From the NCBI RefSeq assembly GCF_051014445.1, contig NC_135140.1, positions 13,633,501 to 13,697,500 of the forward strand: a DNA stretch of 64,000 nt, read 5' to 3'. The position numbers and the translations under genes were made by a program. Under the pieces are notes generated by a model, which saw only the letters and a program-made list of their open reading frames with translations, was not told the DNA's origin and made no database searches. The stretch comes from Colletes latitarsis (lineage: Eukaryota; Arthropoda; Insecta; Hymenoptera; Colletidae). Numbering within the stretch: the first letter of the stretch is position 1; each line of letters starts with the position of its first letter. Of this stretch, positions 1 through 12,216 are shown one piece after another.

Positions 1-145
1 ACGATTTGAAATTTTTGAATTTAATTGTTAATAACTTTTTAGCGAAACCTCCACCAACAAATTGGTATTCTTGATTTTCGTCTTATTTTGGCCTCTAGAA
101 TCCTCTGTTAAAATTTTTCCCAGGGGTGGCCGAACACCCTGTATT
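1..145. repeat. Fragment of a dispersed repeat ending in an ACCCTGTAT-type tail
   Basis: The first 145 bases are AT-rich and finish with a short GC-richer tail reading GGCCGAACACCCTGTATT. The ACCCTGTAT ending is a frequent terminus of arthropod transposon copies, and weaker versions of it recur at about 41870 and 48895. The left end is outside the window, so the element cannot be classified. The call rests only on the tail motif and the change in composition. Confidence 0.3.
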
Positions 146-456
146 TATTAGTGTTTTTCTGGCAGTCGAAATACATCACTGTAGTCAATTCAAAAGCATA
201 TTTTTGGTCTAAATACATCACTCGTCGTACATGAAAGTTTTAATAAAGATGCCCCGTTGTTAATGTGTTACCATGAATTGAACAATAATGTATCTCTCGC
301 GGATATGGACATCCTACTACGTAGCGTGTGTAGTTTTCTGGTGGAGGAATTCTACTAGAAATATCTAATGGATATCGAAGAACGAAAAAAGGATTTTAAT
401 TCTTGGACAGTGTGCTCTTTGAGCTGTAAATAAAATATTTTCGTTTGTTTCTATAG

Positions 457-525
457 GACCAATATCAGTTCTGTTATCGTGCCAGTCTGGAGTACTTGGG
501 TTCATTCGATCATTATGCCAACTGA
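457..525 (+). CDS. Receptor-type protein tyrosine phosphatase, terminal coding exon (PTP99A-like)
   Basis: A pyrimidine-rich acceptor ending in TATAG at 452-456 opens 23 codons that begin DQYQFCYRASLEYLG and end SFDHYAN before TGA (523-525). The (E)DQYQF block is the conserved last helix of tyrosine phosphatase domains, normally preceded by MVQTE, which would come from the previous exon left of the window. The EYLGSFDHY tail resembles what I remember of insect PTP99A, but that subfamily name is tentative. Only the C-terminal end of a larger plus-strand gene is seen; 146-454 would be its last intron. The function (removing phosphate from tyrosine at the membrane) is inferred from the family; no catalytic residue is in the window. 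Confidence 0.6.
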   Translation, partial: DQYQFCYRASLEYLGSFDHYAN

Positions 526-2233
526 CAACCCGATACCCGCGAGGAAAGGGAATCCACCAGGGATAGGAGGGATCGTCAAAGGAGCGAGAGAGACGTCGGA
601 GAGCGGGCAAAAGTACGACGCGTCTAGTACAATGAAGTACTCAAGGAGTATGTGTAACTATTCAATGAACGGGAAATGTAGCCTATACTATGATTCCGGG
701 GCATAACATAACTATACTCGTACCTTCCATGGACAAATACAGTAGAGACGCGATTTTCGGCAAACTTCTTGGGCAACTAACGCGTAGGCAGCCACGAGTA
801 TTCTTAGTAAATGGTGTTTTGCAGCTATCTCGGCCGTGCGGAAGACATTTTTAATTTTTTTCGCGGTATCGTAAGTGCTCATATAAATTTTATTCGAATT
901 ACCGAACGACTAACGGAACAAGAAGACTGCCGTTTAGAACGTACGGCTAAAGTAATCGTAGAAACAATCATATCTGTAGAAAATATCCTTTTCCCGAAAG
1001 TTCTTCTACGGGTTACGGAACAACAAACAAAAAATACAATTTAAAGGATTCTAGAAAAAGAGACAAGAAGTACACGGACACGAGAGCGACTTCCGCGTTT
1101 ACGAAAATCGATCGAACGACGGAGACTGATTCTTATTAAAGAAAATGAAAAAGAAAAAAAAAAAAAAGAAGATCTCGAAAAAATCGTAATCGAAAGTTCG
1201 ATCATTGAAACATATCCGACTCACGATCATCCGTGGACACCTTGCGATTACGTTTTTTCCAGGTCCCTCGCGAAACTACGGTTGCTTAGATAGTCTAGGT
1301 TTTGCTAAGCTAAGACGAACTGACGGGGATTAACGCGATCGTGTGCCTCGCGATATCGAACACGCGAATACAAGTTCAAACTTTTCCTATCCGTTGGAGA
1401 ACAGTGCTTCCATATTTGTGGGAAACGTCAATGTCTGAAAGCGAACGATCGACGCGCGCTAGAGTGCGTTTTGTCTGGAAATACAAGGGGGAAAAAAAAA
1501 AAAGAAAAACAGAAATCGAAAAGTAAAACGCAGACCGTGGCACGTTCTAAAAGTACTTATCGATGCGACAAAAACGATATCAAGAAGAGAGAAATTGCAA
1601 AAGATCTCCGTAACGAGCGTCGAGAGAAAACCAGAGGGACGCGAGTTTCCGCTCACCGACTCGAAAATTACCATACTGCCAAATCGACAATTATTCATGC
1701 TGAGCCCATTACGCACGATAGGGATCTTCTCATTACCTACTGTAATTTTAAGTAGACCGTAAGCGATTGTTCTAAGATTAGAGTGTAAGCGATGCCATTA
1801 GAAGAACAAAATGAAAAACAGGTTTGTCTGAATGAAGGAAGAGTGAAAGGAAACGGTGCCTATATTCAATTTAAATGCACAAAAAGAGTTGTGCGGGTTT
1901 CTATGAAAAACTAATTTAACTAGAAGCACTGTATGTCGGATTTGCGTACTGTTCCCCCCCGAGCCCTCGACGCCCTCGTGTACAAAGTTCCATTATAGGC
2001 TTCTATCTCGACGCTACTTTTAACGATTCTACCCGGTTATCTGAATCCGACTTCGATTATTCCTGACTCGGTTTATATTAAAACTGAGACGTCTATTTCG
2101 TAGTACAACGTACCAGAATCATAGTTTACGATCGAACAGAATTAAAACCCCGTAAAATCGACGAGATATTATGTCATCTACTGAAACGCCAAATCAATGC
2201 CAAAAACGAACGTTGACGCTGATGCAATCGATC

Positions 2234-2281
2234 CCACACACACAAAAACACACGCACACATACATACACACATACACACAG
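2234..2281. repeat. CA-rich microsatellite
   Basis: An imperfect run of CACA/CATA units, in the probable 3' UTR or intergenic region after the phosphatase exon. Read on the minus strand it produces the spurious Cys/Met/Val-rich tail of a non-coding open frame. Confidence 0.8.
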
Positions 2282-2769
2282 CATATCCTTTTTGATAACG
2301 ATCGAAACATTCGACGTGTATTAATTGTATATTGTAATTCAAAGAGTTGCAAAGTTCGTAGTCTACGAAGACAATAAACAATATGCTCGTTTGTATACCT
2401 TCTATATCTCGAAAATCTTCGTCGTACCGTTCGGTATATAGAGTTATTCTATCGCTGTTCGATACAATAGAACGTACAATTCTATTTACTAAAACGTGTA
2501 AGTATATCGATAACGACTGTACTCTCCTGTAAGAAAAGGATCCATTTTGGTTTTTGGCATTCGTTTGGCTTCGATCGTTTGCTCGTACAATACCCAGTCG
2601 CTCGGTATAGCATTTAAAAACAGTCAGTATTAATTTTTTAAATTCGACCTTTAGATATCCCAAACTTAATATCCCAAACAAATCGAGCATAAATTTTCAT
2701 TTAAAAGTGGTTCGAGGGTCAGGAATTGTGACTAAGTGTACATAAATGCACCGTCTGTCATTAGCAACA

Positions 2770-2795
2770 TTATATAAATATAAATATATATATAA

Positions 2796-2826
<31 letters not shown>
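2770..2826. repeat. TATAAA/TA microsatellite
   Basis: Alternating TATAAA and TATATA units over about 57 bases. No coding or promoter role is suggested by the context. Confidence 0.85.
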
Positions 2827-5336
2827 AGATGATAAATAATATATACATAGATATATATTAAAAACATCACAAATGAAGAGAGTACGCATTAAAAAGAAGC
2901 TGTGTGGATATTTTCCAGACTATCGGGATTGATGCGTGTTATCCGAAAAGCACGTTGTTTGTTACACATTCGTCAGATTTCATTTTAACGCTTTTCATTC
3001 TATTGACACATTTTTTGATATAATCTTTTTTAACCTTTTGTACAATAACTCTGTTTATTTTTCTTCTTTTTTTGCAATGCAATCTTACCGTGCATACGTT
3101 ATTTTTTAACACGGGATTTACATTAAAGACTAAGTACATACTGCATTTTTTCAGAACGTGCATTTATTCTTGTCTCATATCATTTTTATTTCATCTTGTA
3201 AGACTGAAGGCCATTGTGTCTGATCTATTACTACGTATTATCAGTACTTGTAATAGTACTTAAATGGCTCGGTCGTCGTTGAAAGATAAACTACTTAATC
3301 ATTGTTTACTCAAGCTCAATAACACTATTTTTTTTATTTTAAATGCTTCGTTGCTCCGTGCATTAACTATTCACGATATACTCAGATTCGTTTCCCGATG
3401 ATTTTTTTAACGATTTTCAATTATACATACGTACGTTAACAAAATCTTATACCCCGAGTAATGTTTGCAATGAACCGGCCTTTGGTGCGAGCACGAAAGT
3501 TACTCTCTAAATGATTATTTTATTTTTATAATTATTTTTTATACTACCAACTTGATTCGCGTGTACGTTACTTTACTCTTTCTTTGTCGTCTTTGCGTTG
3601 AAATTATCTTAGCGATATCGTGCTTCTGTCTAAATATTGATATTGTTACGCTGGCAATAAAGATATGCGAAACGACTGTTTTTTCTTTCGTAAATCAAAT
3701 ACAATGGCTAAAAAAAATAAATGGAAGCAATTTCTTCGACACAAACCTGCTATTACGAGAATAGTACAATCGGTATGAAAACTTACTAAAATCGAGTCGA
3801 ATACATTTTTTCTTTCCCGTATATTGTTATATCCGATTCAGGGCTTCGTAACGTTTGCAATAGACTTTCTTTAATCGTTAAAAAGGCTGACAAATAAATA
3901 AACATTCACTAGGAAATAACATTCCGCCGTACAATAATAAACGATAGAGACTATTCGTTGATGCTTCGCTCTAGATAAAAATTCTTTGCCAACAAATTTT
4001 TGCATCAACCGAATTACTAATTGATTATAAAATTTACGAGAGATATAGTTAATAATTGAAAATCTTGTTAGAAGAAACGATAGTTTTTCGAACTTTCAAT
4101 TGAGACGACCTATTCACACGATTCTTACAGTACTTGTTAACAAAAAAAAAAAAAAAGGAAAACAAAATGAAAAAAATTTTGTCGCATCAATTCTCAAGAT
4201 ATCATTACTCTTCCTGGTGTTACTTATTCTGCCATTCAATTTTTATCGACACTGTTTAACAGCGAAAAAAAAAAAAAAAATGTTTCACTGCCCAAAGTGC
4301 AGTATCGCCAACGTTGTCGACAACTTCGTGTTTAAAGTTCCAGACTAAAAATACAATACGTTATGAGAAACGAAATTAAATGATTGTATAAATATATTAC
4401 TAGTTATAAGTTCGTAGCATTAAATTGTATTCGATGAATTTACCAATACAAGAAGTCCACGATATTCATATATTTATAAGGTACCGATCGTAACGTTATT
4501 AAGTTTTTTTGTATCATTCCAAAACTTTTATGTATCTTGTACTTTAGCCGCGTGTCTATCGTTAGTGTTCATAATTTTTTTATATCCCAAAATGTATAGC
4601 AATATGTGGTTTGTTGTATTCTTCTTCTTAAAAGCAGCAACTCGCGTTTTCGGAGCAGTCTTTAATAAATGTAACAAAATACAATCGGCCACTTATGCTC
4701 CGTGCAATATTACGAGTTCGTCACTCGGACGTGACAGTAAGTAATTACGGTCGTTCATTCCGAGAAGAATATGAATTAAAAAGACAAAGAATAAGTCAAA
4801 TACTAAATATCGTTGAAAGAATGGGAAATTATTTTGTGATACTTTCTTGCCAGAAAGAATACAACAGGCTGAAGTGAATATGATAAATGCAATGTTACTA
4901 ATTAACACTTATACAAATTAAATATTGTGTAATAGGAAGTCTGTTGACAAGGAGAAATAACGTGTACATTATGTATTGCCCTGTGGCATCAATAAACTAA
5001 TAACTAACGTGATGTTTATCCTTATCCATTCTTGGGAAATCATGAAGAAAACAAAGATCAGTGTCTTCGTCACCAGCTTTATTATATCATTTTATTAAGA
5101 CTTATATAACAAGCCTTTCTTCTTATTATGTACAAAGTTTTTTGTCTCTCATCATGATCGTATATCTTAAATAATATCGTAACTGCGATATTTGCAGCCC
5201 TATATCACATTAGTTGGTTGATTTGGATTACTTGTTGGGGGAGGTCTGCTGGTCATCATTGACGCGACCTATGATAAAATGTTTGTTACAAATTGTCTCT
5301 AATTTTGCAACTATCGTGACGATATAATAAATTAAT

Positions 5337-6991
5337 TTATCTACAAACATTTTGTATGACTTGTTTCCTCAGAAAATCGCCGGTGGCTGCAGATATATTT
5401 CGTTCATTACCCATTTTGCACTTCACGTATCCGTACAGATTCGCACCGTTTAAAACAATTGCAATACACACAAGTAGCAACCACTTGAACTTCAAACCAA
5501 ACAATGCTACCATAAAAAATACTGACCACAAGAGTGGTGTTAAAATTAGAGCTAACCAAAAGATGCGAGCTTCTGTTGCATTAATACGGTTCTGTTGAGC
5601 ACCCTGAAACACAGGGTACATAGTAGCCCTTCTATACCTCTTAGAAGAAATAAATACAATTTGTTTTAGGGTATTTTTGTCAATAGCAGCAGAATATTAA
5701 GCTCCTACATAATTGCATAATTGCACAATATTTTTAATCGGTAGGTATAATTATGTAAAATATAAAAACTGATAAACCATGTACTACAGGTATTCCTCGA
5801 GTTACGCGGTTAGTTGATTCCACGTAAGTCGAGACTCAGAATTAGTCTCTGAAATGTTCTGAAATATATACAAACTATTGTGAGATACATATTGTGAAAT
5901 ACCTATTATTTTCAATTTTTTTCCATGTAACTCCAGAGATACCTATATTTGATCAAATTAAACTAAAGCTTACTGAAATAAGGACTAAAAATATGCATGA
6001 TGGAACTGATGATGGTGCAATTATTTATCAAAGAACAAAAGGAACTTTTAATGAACAAGTGTGCATCAACCCTTAAGGGTACATATTTCTTAATATAGGT
6101 CTGAACAAACCTTTTTCGACTCATATACCCAATGACTTTTTCCATTATCATCCACATAATTCCACCACCTAAGGCCAACCATTAGCCTTCCAGTAATATT
6201 TTTAACTGTCCAAAAATCCATTGACAAAAGTAATACAACAGCTACAAAGACAGCTATGAAACTATTCGTAAACCACCCACATAACATATAAACTACTATT
6301 GCCATTATTCTGAAGGCTAAATGAAACATTGTAACATATGGATGCCTATAAGAATTAAATGTATCACCAGTATTATATATCTCACTACTTATATACTATC
6401 ATACACAAGTCCGTATATACTTTAATTTGTTGCTATTTTGGCCTGCCTCATCCTCCTCCCCAAAAGCAATTGTATCGTCATCCATTAGCAAAGGGACCTG
6501 ACAAACACAATCGTATGGAGTTTAAAAGCGATAAAAAAAAAACACCCACGATGCATCTCACGATAATAACAATAACTTAAAATCGAAAATCATTGCGATA
6601 AAAAATCTTATATAGGAAAAGAAATACGGAATATAACCACAAACGGAAAGACACTAGATTGGGAACGAATAGGAACATAAACAACTAATAAAGATATTCC
6701 AATAAACATGTGCTTAGGGATCAAATACATCTGTAAAGAGTAATTATGTATATTCATTTGAACATATTTTAACTCTCTAATATACGTACGGAAATTCACG
6801 AATAAACGTCAAAAACGATTCTTCTGATATAGGAACGAAATAACGTCAACTTCTTGCGTAACAACGAACAACTCTATTATAACGCTTTAAAACTAACCGA
6901 TACGGTAAAACCACGATAAAAAAGCTTGGCGTCAACGCATATAAATTGAATGCATTGAAATGTTTCAAACACCTACCGACGCAGACGCCAT
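5337..6991 (-). CDS. TVP23: TVP23 family Golgi membrane protein (FAM18/TVP23 homologue)
   Basis: Four exons read cleanly: 6977-6991 (MASAS), 6421-6497, 6111-6345 and 5337-5603, giving 197 residues. All joins are GT-AG and in phase. The N-terminus is acidic (DDDTIAFGEEDEAG), followed by HPYVTMFHLAFR, the family's first conserved block. Four hydrophobic segments follow, around FRIMAIVVYMLCG, FVAVVLLLSMDFW, FWLALILTPLLWSVFF and WLLLVCIAIVLNGANLYGYV. The signature GRLMVGLRWWNYVDDNGKSH lies between the second and third. Family members are four-pass proteins of the late Golgi that help retrograde vesicle traffic; that role comes from the yeast and human proteins. Length matches the family (about 200). 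Intron 3 carries a MITE copy (5785-5947). The neighbour to the left converges on it. Confidence 0.93.
5785..5947. mobile_element. TA-flanked MITE, copy A (CTCGAGTTACGCGG family)
   Basis: The element begins TACAGGTATTCCTCGAG and ends in a diverged inverted copy, GTAACTCCAGAGATACCTATA. Near its left end it contains CTCGAGTTACGCGGTTA and a CACGTAAGTCGAG block. A second copy with the same blocks is at about 53834-53925. TA at each end suggests a Tc1/mariner-type non-autonomous element; superfamily is inferred from the ends only. It lies inside the third TVP23 intron. Confidence 0.6.
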
Positions 6992-8246
6992 GTTAGCACG
7001 TTGACAGAACAGTGGCAGACATCATTTTGTACATTTCACGATCAAACTCGCCTAAAAATGTATTCTCATTGGCTGTCTCTACAATGTGGAGCGAAATTCG
7101 TAATACACAGAGATTCATTTGTTCAGTTGAAAATAAATACGATATACCAAATGGATCTACCCCTTCTTGACAAACTTCTAATTGTCATGCTACTAAAATA
7201 TATTTAGCAAATTGTTTAATCTTTACATGTTGCGAAAATATATTTTTTTTAACGCCCCATGTAATCTACCATGTATAGGTTACATATGTACATATATCAA
7301 AATTTATCCTTAAAATACGATAAAATATATTTAAGAAACAATCGTTGCATCCTTGAATCGTTTCTATTTTAAAGACAAATAAATGTAAATTCACGCAGCA
7401 ATTTGTTCTTAAAACGCACCGATGCATATTTAATAAATAATACTTTATTCTTCGAACTCTTAAAGAAAATGAGCATTGTTGCAGCAGTTAATAGGTTATT
7501 ATTTTTCTTACCTTTTATATTAAGAAGGGAAAGGAAAATTATTGTTCATTCAACGGGAAAATGCTTGCAACACAATCACGTGACTCGTAATAGGACAAAA
7601 CGGCGGGATACTCTGCCTCTGGAAATTATGTTTCAAATATTGAATACAAATTAATTTATTTCAAAATGCAAAAACTATACTTAGTTTGTTTTTGGTGATT
7701 CTAACATTTCTATTAATTTTTGAAGCACTACCGCCAGGTTTTCAACCGTTTAACAAGTCTTTTCACGTTTTTACCCACCATGCATCGAACTTACGGTACC
7801 TAACCATTCTTGTGCAAAGACAATGGACCAATGAGATTCTTCCATGAGTCATAGGGTTATGTTACTAGAACTCGTCTTTTCATTGGACGAACAATAAAAG
7901 CGTTTCGATTCGAGTTTACTAGTGGATTTATATTTCTAGCAGACACTAGTGATTACTAGAACTACTAGGTATTTATGAATCAGGCGCGTAATTTCGATTA
8001 CGATCAATTTTTTAATTTTTAATTTCAATTTTATTTTGGTAGGTAAAATTATTTCTCTAAGTTAAGAACACCTATTGACGAACACCAACAGTATAGGATG
8101 CGTCGACAACAAATAACTAAAGTAATAATCTTTATTGTAACGTTACGTACAAAAATATAAAATCTTTACGTACGACAAGTAGAAAGATATTTACCTGAAA
8201 TAAGAGGTACGTAATCAATTATATTTTGTAAAAGACAAAGGGTCTA
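6992..8246. other. Intergenic interval between TVP23 and SELENBP1
   Basis: This holds the probable TVP23 promoter (just right of 6991) and the 3' end of the methanethiol oxidase transcript. A minus-strand AATAAA (TTTATT at 8131-8136) lies about 115 bases beyond that gene's stop. A dispersed-repeat fragment is at about 7690-7830. No credible coding exon was seen. Confidence 0.5.
7690..7830. repeat. Diverged dispersed repeat, copy 1
   Basis: Blocks such as GATTCTAACATTT, a GGTTTTCAACCGTTTA stretch, TCTTTTCACG and a later GACCAATG recur in the same order at about 35425-35560, at perhaps two-thirds identity by eye. No terminal repeats or target duplication were found, so the class is unknown. 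Confidence 0.4.
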
Positions 8247-10277
8247 TTAGTCCTCCGGTAGCCATATATCGGATGTACAATCACCGCCCGGATATCTGAA
8301 AAGAGAATCGTGGCTGTTAAGTACAGGTAGACGGTTATGGAAATGTCGAACTATAAAAAACATTTACCGCATTTCGTGTGCAAGTATTATGTCGTCTTTA
8401 TCTGCACCAAAGTCTACCAAAAACTGATCGTCAAGTTTTAAACCGCCATTTTGTACGTCTACGTCCAGCTTGACCATGGTCGAACCATTCCTGAACATAT
8501 TTATTCATATGTACACTATTTTAATGTGTAACGACGGGTGAAGGAGAAAAAGTAATAACACGAATTGTACTTGACATGATCGGGGTAGAATTGTCGATCC
8601 CACGGTTTGAAAATGGAAGTGGTCACGTATAAACGCGTTCCATCGAGGCTCAGTTGAAGCATCTGCGGGGAACCGTAGAGTCGACGACCTTTAACGTAAA
8701 CAGGATTTGGCTGTGCGTCTAGTTCCTCGTCCCGAATAACTCGAACCTTCGAATCGTTTACAATCGAACCGCCGAGGAAGATTTGACCCGTTAACTTCGG
8801 GTTCTTCGTATCGGAAATATCATATTGTCTAACGTCTCCGTGGAACCAGTTGGACAAATATAAATACTTATCATCAAGGCTGATTAAAATGTCGGTTATC
8901 ATTCCTGCACCCCAAAGAAACAGTCAAAAGTTTTTTAACAATTAACACAGTTTATCATTCTATATAGAATAGGTGTGTATGTACCTGACATTGACGATAA
9001 CAGCCACCCTTCGACTTGCTTAGGAAGAACTTCGATAACCTTTTCAGCGCGCCATTCAGCCTCCGGTGTTTTATAAAATCTGTACACGATTGAGTTGCAC
9101 GCGCATCCAACAAATCCTTCGCTGGCTTTTGGATCGTGAAGGAACCTTACTTCGAGTGGGGCGATCCCTTCATGGCCCAAGTTTATCGATTGTTTCAACT
9201 TTCGTTCGCTCCACGAATAGAAATTCAAACTTCTGCCGTAGACCGCTACGAGACAGGACTAATTTATGCATATACTGAGAATATACAGTAACGAACGTTA
9301 GTAACGAACAATGATCATACAAACCAGGATCAGAGGCGGCACCTGGCGTGAAACCATTTTTAAAAACTCTAGGTGCCCCCCATTCAGTCGCGATGAGTAC
9401 GTCGTGGTACGGTTGGTACCAGAAATCGTAACCAAAGCTTGCCTTTTTCTCGCCTTTCGTCCACGTGCCTTTTATCTCGCACGTTTCGGAGTCGATACAG
9501 AGAAATTCACCTTGCCCGTCGCCATTCAACTTGCCCAAAGCAGAAATCATAATTTCTCCGGTTGGCGCGCAATGGCTGGTATGCAAAGTCGATACTCCAT
9601 ATTGATGTACCTCCGTTGGTTCTAATACCTTGCCAGAAAGAAGAGAGACGAAAATCCTTTCATTTTATGTTATTCACTACCAATAACTGCGTTTAATATT
9701 ACGAATAAATATGTTCACCGGGCGTCACGCCCAGTCCGCCATTGTACGTCGATATCTCGATAAATTAATCGATCGATTGAACAAACCTTTTTGATAGATG
9801 GCATCCGTTCGTTGGTCGTATCGATAAAATAAACACGGTCGGACATCAGGCATGGGAGTACCAAGGTGTCTCGCTTTCGTGGTTTATCATGACAACTGCT
9901 ACAAATATTCCAACCAGAATGGTGCAACTCGTCGCCGACGTAAGACATACGCAGTTTATGAATGATCTACCATCGTGACAGTTTGCGTAATGAGAGATAC
10001 GTCAACATACGGTAAGCATAATCGATCGGCTGTACCTTGCAGTAATCAGGACTTGCTGGATCCACATCGACAGTGCACAAAACGTCCGATTTATTTGGAT
10101 CTGTATGAATGCAGACAACGTATAGGAGTTTTTCGCGTGGACCCTCGGTCATCGCTGCTTTCGGCGATTTATAGCCGGGGCCGCAACTCGAACAACCTAG
10201 AAATCCGTTCGTCGTTATCACACGATCGCCACATCGAATTACACACGATTAACGAATGTACCTTTCTTTTCCGGCAT
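8247..10277 (-). CDS. SELENBP1: Methanethiol oxidase (selenium-binding protein 1 family)
   Basis: Eight exons join in phase with GT-AG ends: 10262-10277, 10036-10196, 9787-9966, 9325-9628, 8985-9245, 8571-8904, 8368-8490 and 8247-8295, giving 475 residues, the family's usual size (about 470). The start is MPEKKG followed by CSSCGPGYKSP, the conserved N-terminal cysteine motif. Other family blocks are VDVDPASPDYCK, DELHHSGWNICSSC, LHTSHCAPTGEIMIS, GYDFWYQPYHDV, PLEVRFLHDPKASEGFVGC, GDVRQYDISD, PQMLQLSLDGTRLYVTTS and the C-terminal YPGGDCTSDIW. The human enzyme oxidises methanethiol to formaldehyde, hydrogen peroxide and hydrogen sulfide and acts in the cytosol. The same reaction is inferred here. 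All recognisable cysteine-containing motifs are intact. A minus-strand poly(A) signal lies at 8131-8136. Confidence 0.95.
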
Positions 10278-11877
10278 TCTCGTTTCGTTCGATAAACAAA
10301 CTTGGTCGATCAAAAGGCGGTTGAATGGAATGCAGAACAAGAGACTACTGCGATTGAAATAGGAAGAACGTAGTAATAAAAGCAAACACGTAAGTATTTA
10401 TCTAATGATTAGAGATAAACGATATACTCGCGCCTCACGTGACATGGTCCAGAATTAATGTGGACGTGGCTGCAAGAGGGAAAAGATAATTTTAATATCT
10501 ACATGCGGTAAGTATGCCTACGTAAAGCACCGATCAAGCACGTTTCTACCACAGACGAGGTATACGAGTAAATCTTATCACAAACGAGGTGTACGAGTAG
10601 ATCTTACATCCAATGTATTTTTTCGACCCATTTTTCTGGGACTCTAGAGCCCCATTACCATTTTCGGGTCATTCGCAACATTACCAACAGATTACAGAAA
10701 TGAACACAAGTGGAAATGAGACAAAAAATTAAATTACAGAAGTTTTATTGTTTTTTAACGGAATTAAAGCTGTACATACGCGTTGTGCTCATTTTGAAAC
10801 ATTGGGCCACGAATGTTCATAAGATGTAAGGTCTAATCGTGTACATTTATGAAGCCCAGAAACAGAATCAGATTTTAGAACATGTCTGTATTTCAGTGCC
10901 CTCTTGTTTTAAACCAAGTAATTAATCTAACCTAATTTTCATTCGAAAAGCGTTAGGTGTGCATGGGTCCATTTAAGCTAACATTGCGTCTTTGTTTTAG
11001 CAATATTGTTACTCAAAACTCGCTTAGAACAGCAATGTTATTAAAAGAAATTCGACAATCCTAGGAGGCATAAGGTAAAAATAGGGAACACAGTAATAAG
11101 GAGCAGAGAACCGTGTGCTGAATCTCTGAAAGGGTACAGAATTAGGAACAAAAACAACTGTTTTTATTTGATTAAAACTATTACTATAGCACTAATTCTT
11201 GTCAGGTAAAAAAATATTTCTAAAAGCAAAAATTTCTGAAAAATCAATATTTATTTCGAACGAATTAAATAAAGATTAGTGTATTTACTGATATCATCGG
11301 TAAAGCGAAAATTAGCTTAAAGGCACCGAAATTTGAACATCTACCCTATACATATACTTCAATTTCCTTCTGTGCATTTCTTACAACTCTATCAACATTG
11401 CTGGTGTGATAATAATGTGACAATCCGCAGCGTCGATAGAACTTTAAATAATAGGATAGAATATAATAAATAATATTAAGTAGGTTACTTTATTTGATAT
11501 TATTCTTAGTAAAAGATATAAAACGTCATTCTAGAAACATTACCATTGGACCAAACATTTGATTGTATCGACGCAAAAGGGTGCAATAACATTCCACGCG
11601 ATAAAAGGCGAATCTCACGGTTAATTTGAACAATCAAAGATCGACGAGACTGCGGGAACGTGATAGGCGTTACTAATTTACGCGGTCGCGCGAAACGACG
11701 CGTGTTTTTTCCTCTGACAAGCTACACGCTACATAATGCATGTACGTGCACGCATGCATACATGAATTCTCACGGTAAGACAAACTTATACTCGATGCTA
11801 ATCGATGCGAGAAAAGTCGACGCTAAGGGGAGACAACGAGGAAAGGGAACGGGACCGACGATATCGATAGGTTTTCT
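10278..11877. other. Intergenic interval upstream of SELENBP1
   Basis: About 1.6 kb with no credible exon. It contains the SELENBP1 promoter side and a two-unit tandem repeat (10550-10607). The rest is AT-rich unique-looking sequence. Confidence 0.5.
10550..10607. repeat. Two-copy 29-bp tandem repeat
   Basis: Two adjacent 29-base units, CACAGACGAGGTATACGAG.. and CACAAACGAGGTGTACGAG.., differ at only a few positions. A recent local duplication; no function is evident. Confidence 0.75.
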
Positions 11878-12216
11878 TTACGTCGAGGAGGATCGTGTCA
11901 AATCGGTCCCCGGCATCCTCTCCGAGATTGATTTGTTTTGCCTTTCTCGAAGTATCGCGCATACCAGAAGATTTTCACGGTGCAGGGTGATCAGCTGCGC
12001 CAAACGAATTTTCGCAACGTCCATCTGCGTCGTTAAACCGTCGTATCCCGAGTCGAGTCTGTCCAACTCGGTGCTAACGTTGCTCAACATTTCGAGCAAA
12101 AGTCCGTCTCTTTTTCGGGGCTCGGGGCCAAGTTTTTTCGAGGCTAACAGAGCCAGCAAAACGACGGTGGTCAGTATCGTTAATCCCAAGAGACTCTTTT
12201 GCGCGAATGTAGTCAT
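11878..12216 (-). CDS. Hypothetical single-pass membrane protein with a coiled-coil-like tail
   Basis: An uninterrupted 112-residue frame starts MTTFAQKSLLG and runs directly into a hydrophobic segment (LTILTTVVLLALLAS, about residues 12-27). A basic stretch, KKLGPEPRKRDG, follows. The tail has leucine, methionine and isoleucine at regular spacing (LLLEMLSNVSTELDRLD.., about residues 43-85), suggesting a helical or coiled-coil segment. It ends SERMPGTDLTRSSST. By the positive-inside rule the tail would face the cytosol. I do not recognise the family. The frame is GC-richer than flanking DNA and overlaps a long Arg/Ser-rich open frame on the other strand, which I judge to be the shadow. It could be a one-exon gene or one exon of a larger one. 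Confidence 0.45.
   Translation of the reverse strand: MTTFAQKSLLGLTILTTVVLLALLASKKLGPEPRKRDGLLLEMLSNVSTELDRLDSGYDGLTTQMDVAKIRLAQLITLHRENLLVCAILRERQNKSISERMPGTDLTRSSST

Larger units (their letters stand above)
526..5336. other. AT-rich interval, probable 3' UTR of the phosphatase gene plus intergenic DNA
   Basis: No open frame here has splice sites and composition that look coding; the longest (170 codons, minus strand, 2178-2690) is low-complexity. Content seen: a CA-rich tract near 2234-2281, a TA/TATAAA tract at 2770-2826, A-runs near 1150, 1493, 4141 and 4264, and an AATAAA-type word near 4990 on the plus strand. Minus-strand AATAAA words near 5094 could end the converging TVP23 transcript. 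The long plus-strand stretch after the phosphatase stop could be one 3' UTR of up to 4.5 kb; that is inference. Confidence 0.4.

Noticed and set aside
2178..2690. 170-codon minus-strand frame
   Set aside because: Its tail is the translation of the CA microsatellite and the rest has no protein-like pattern.
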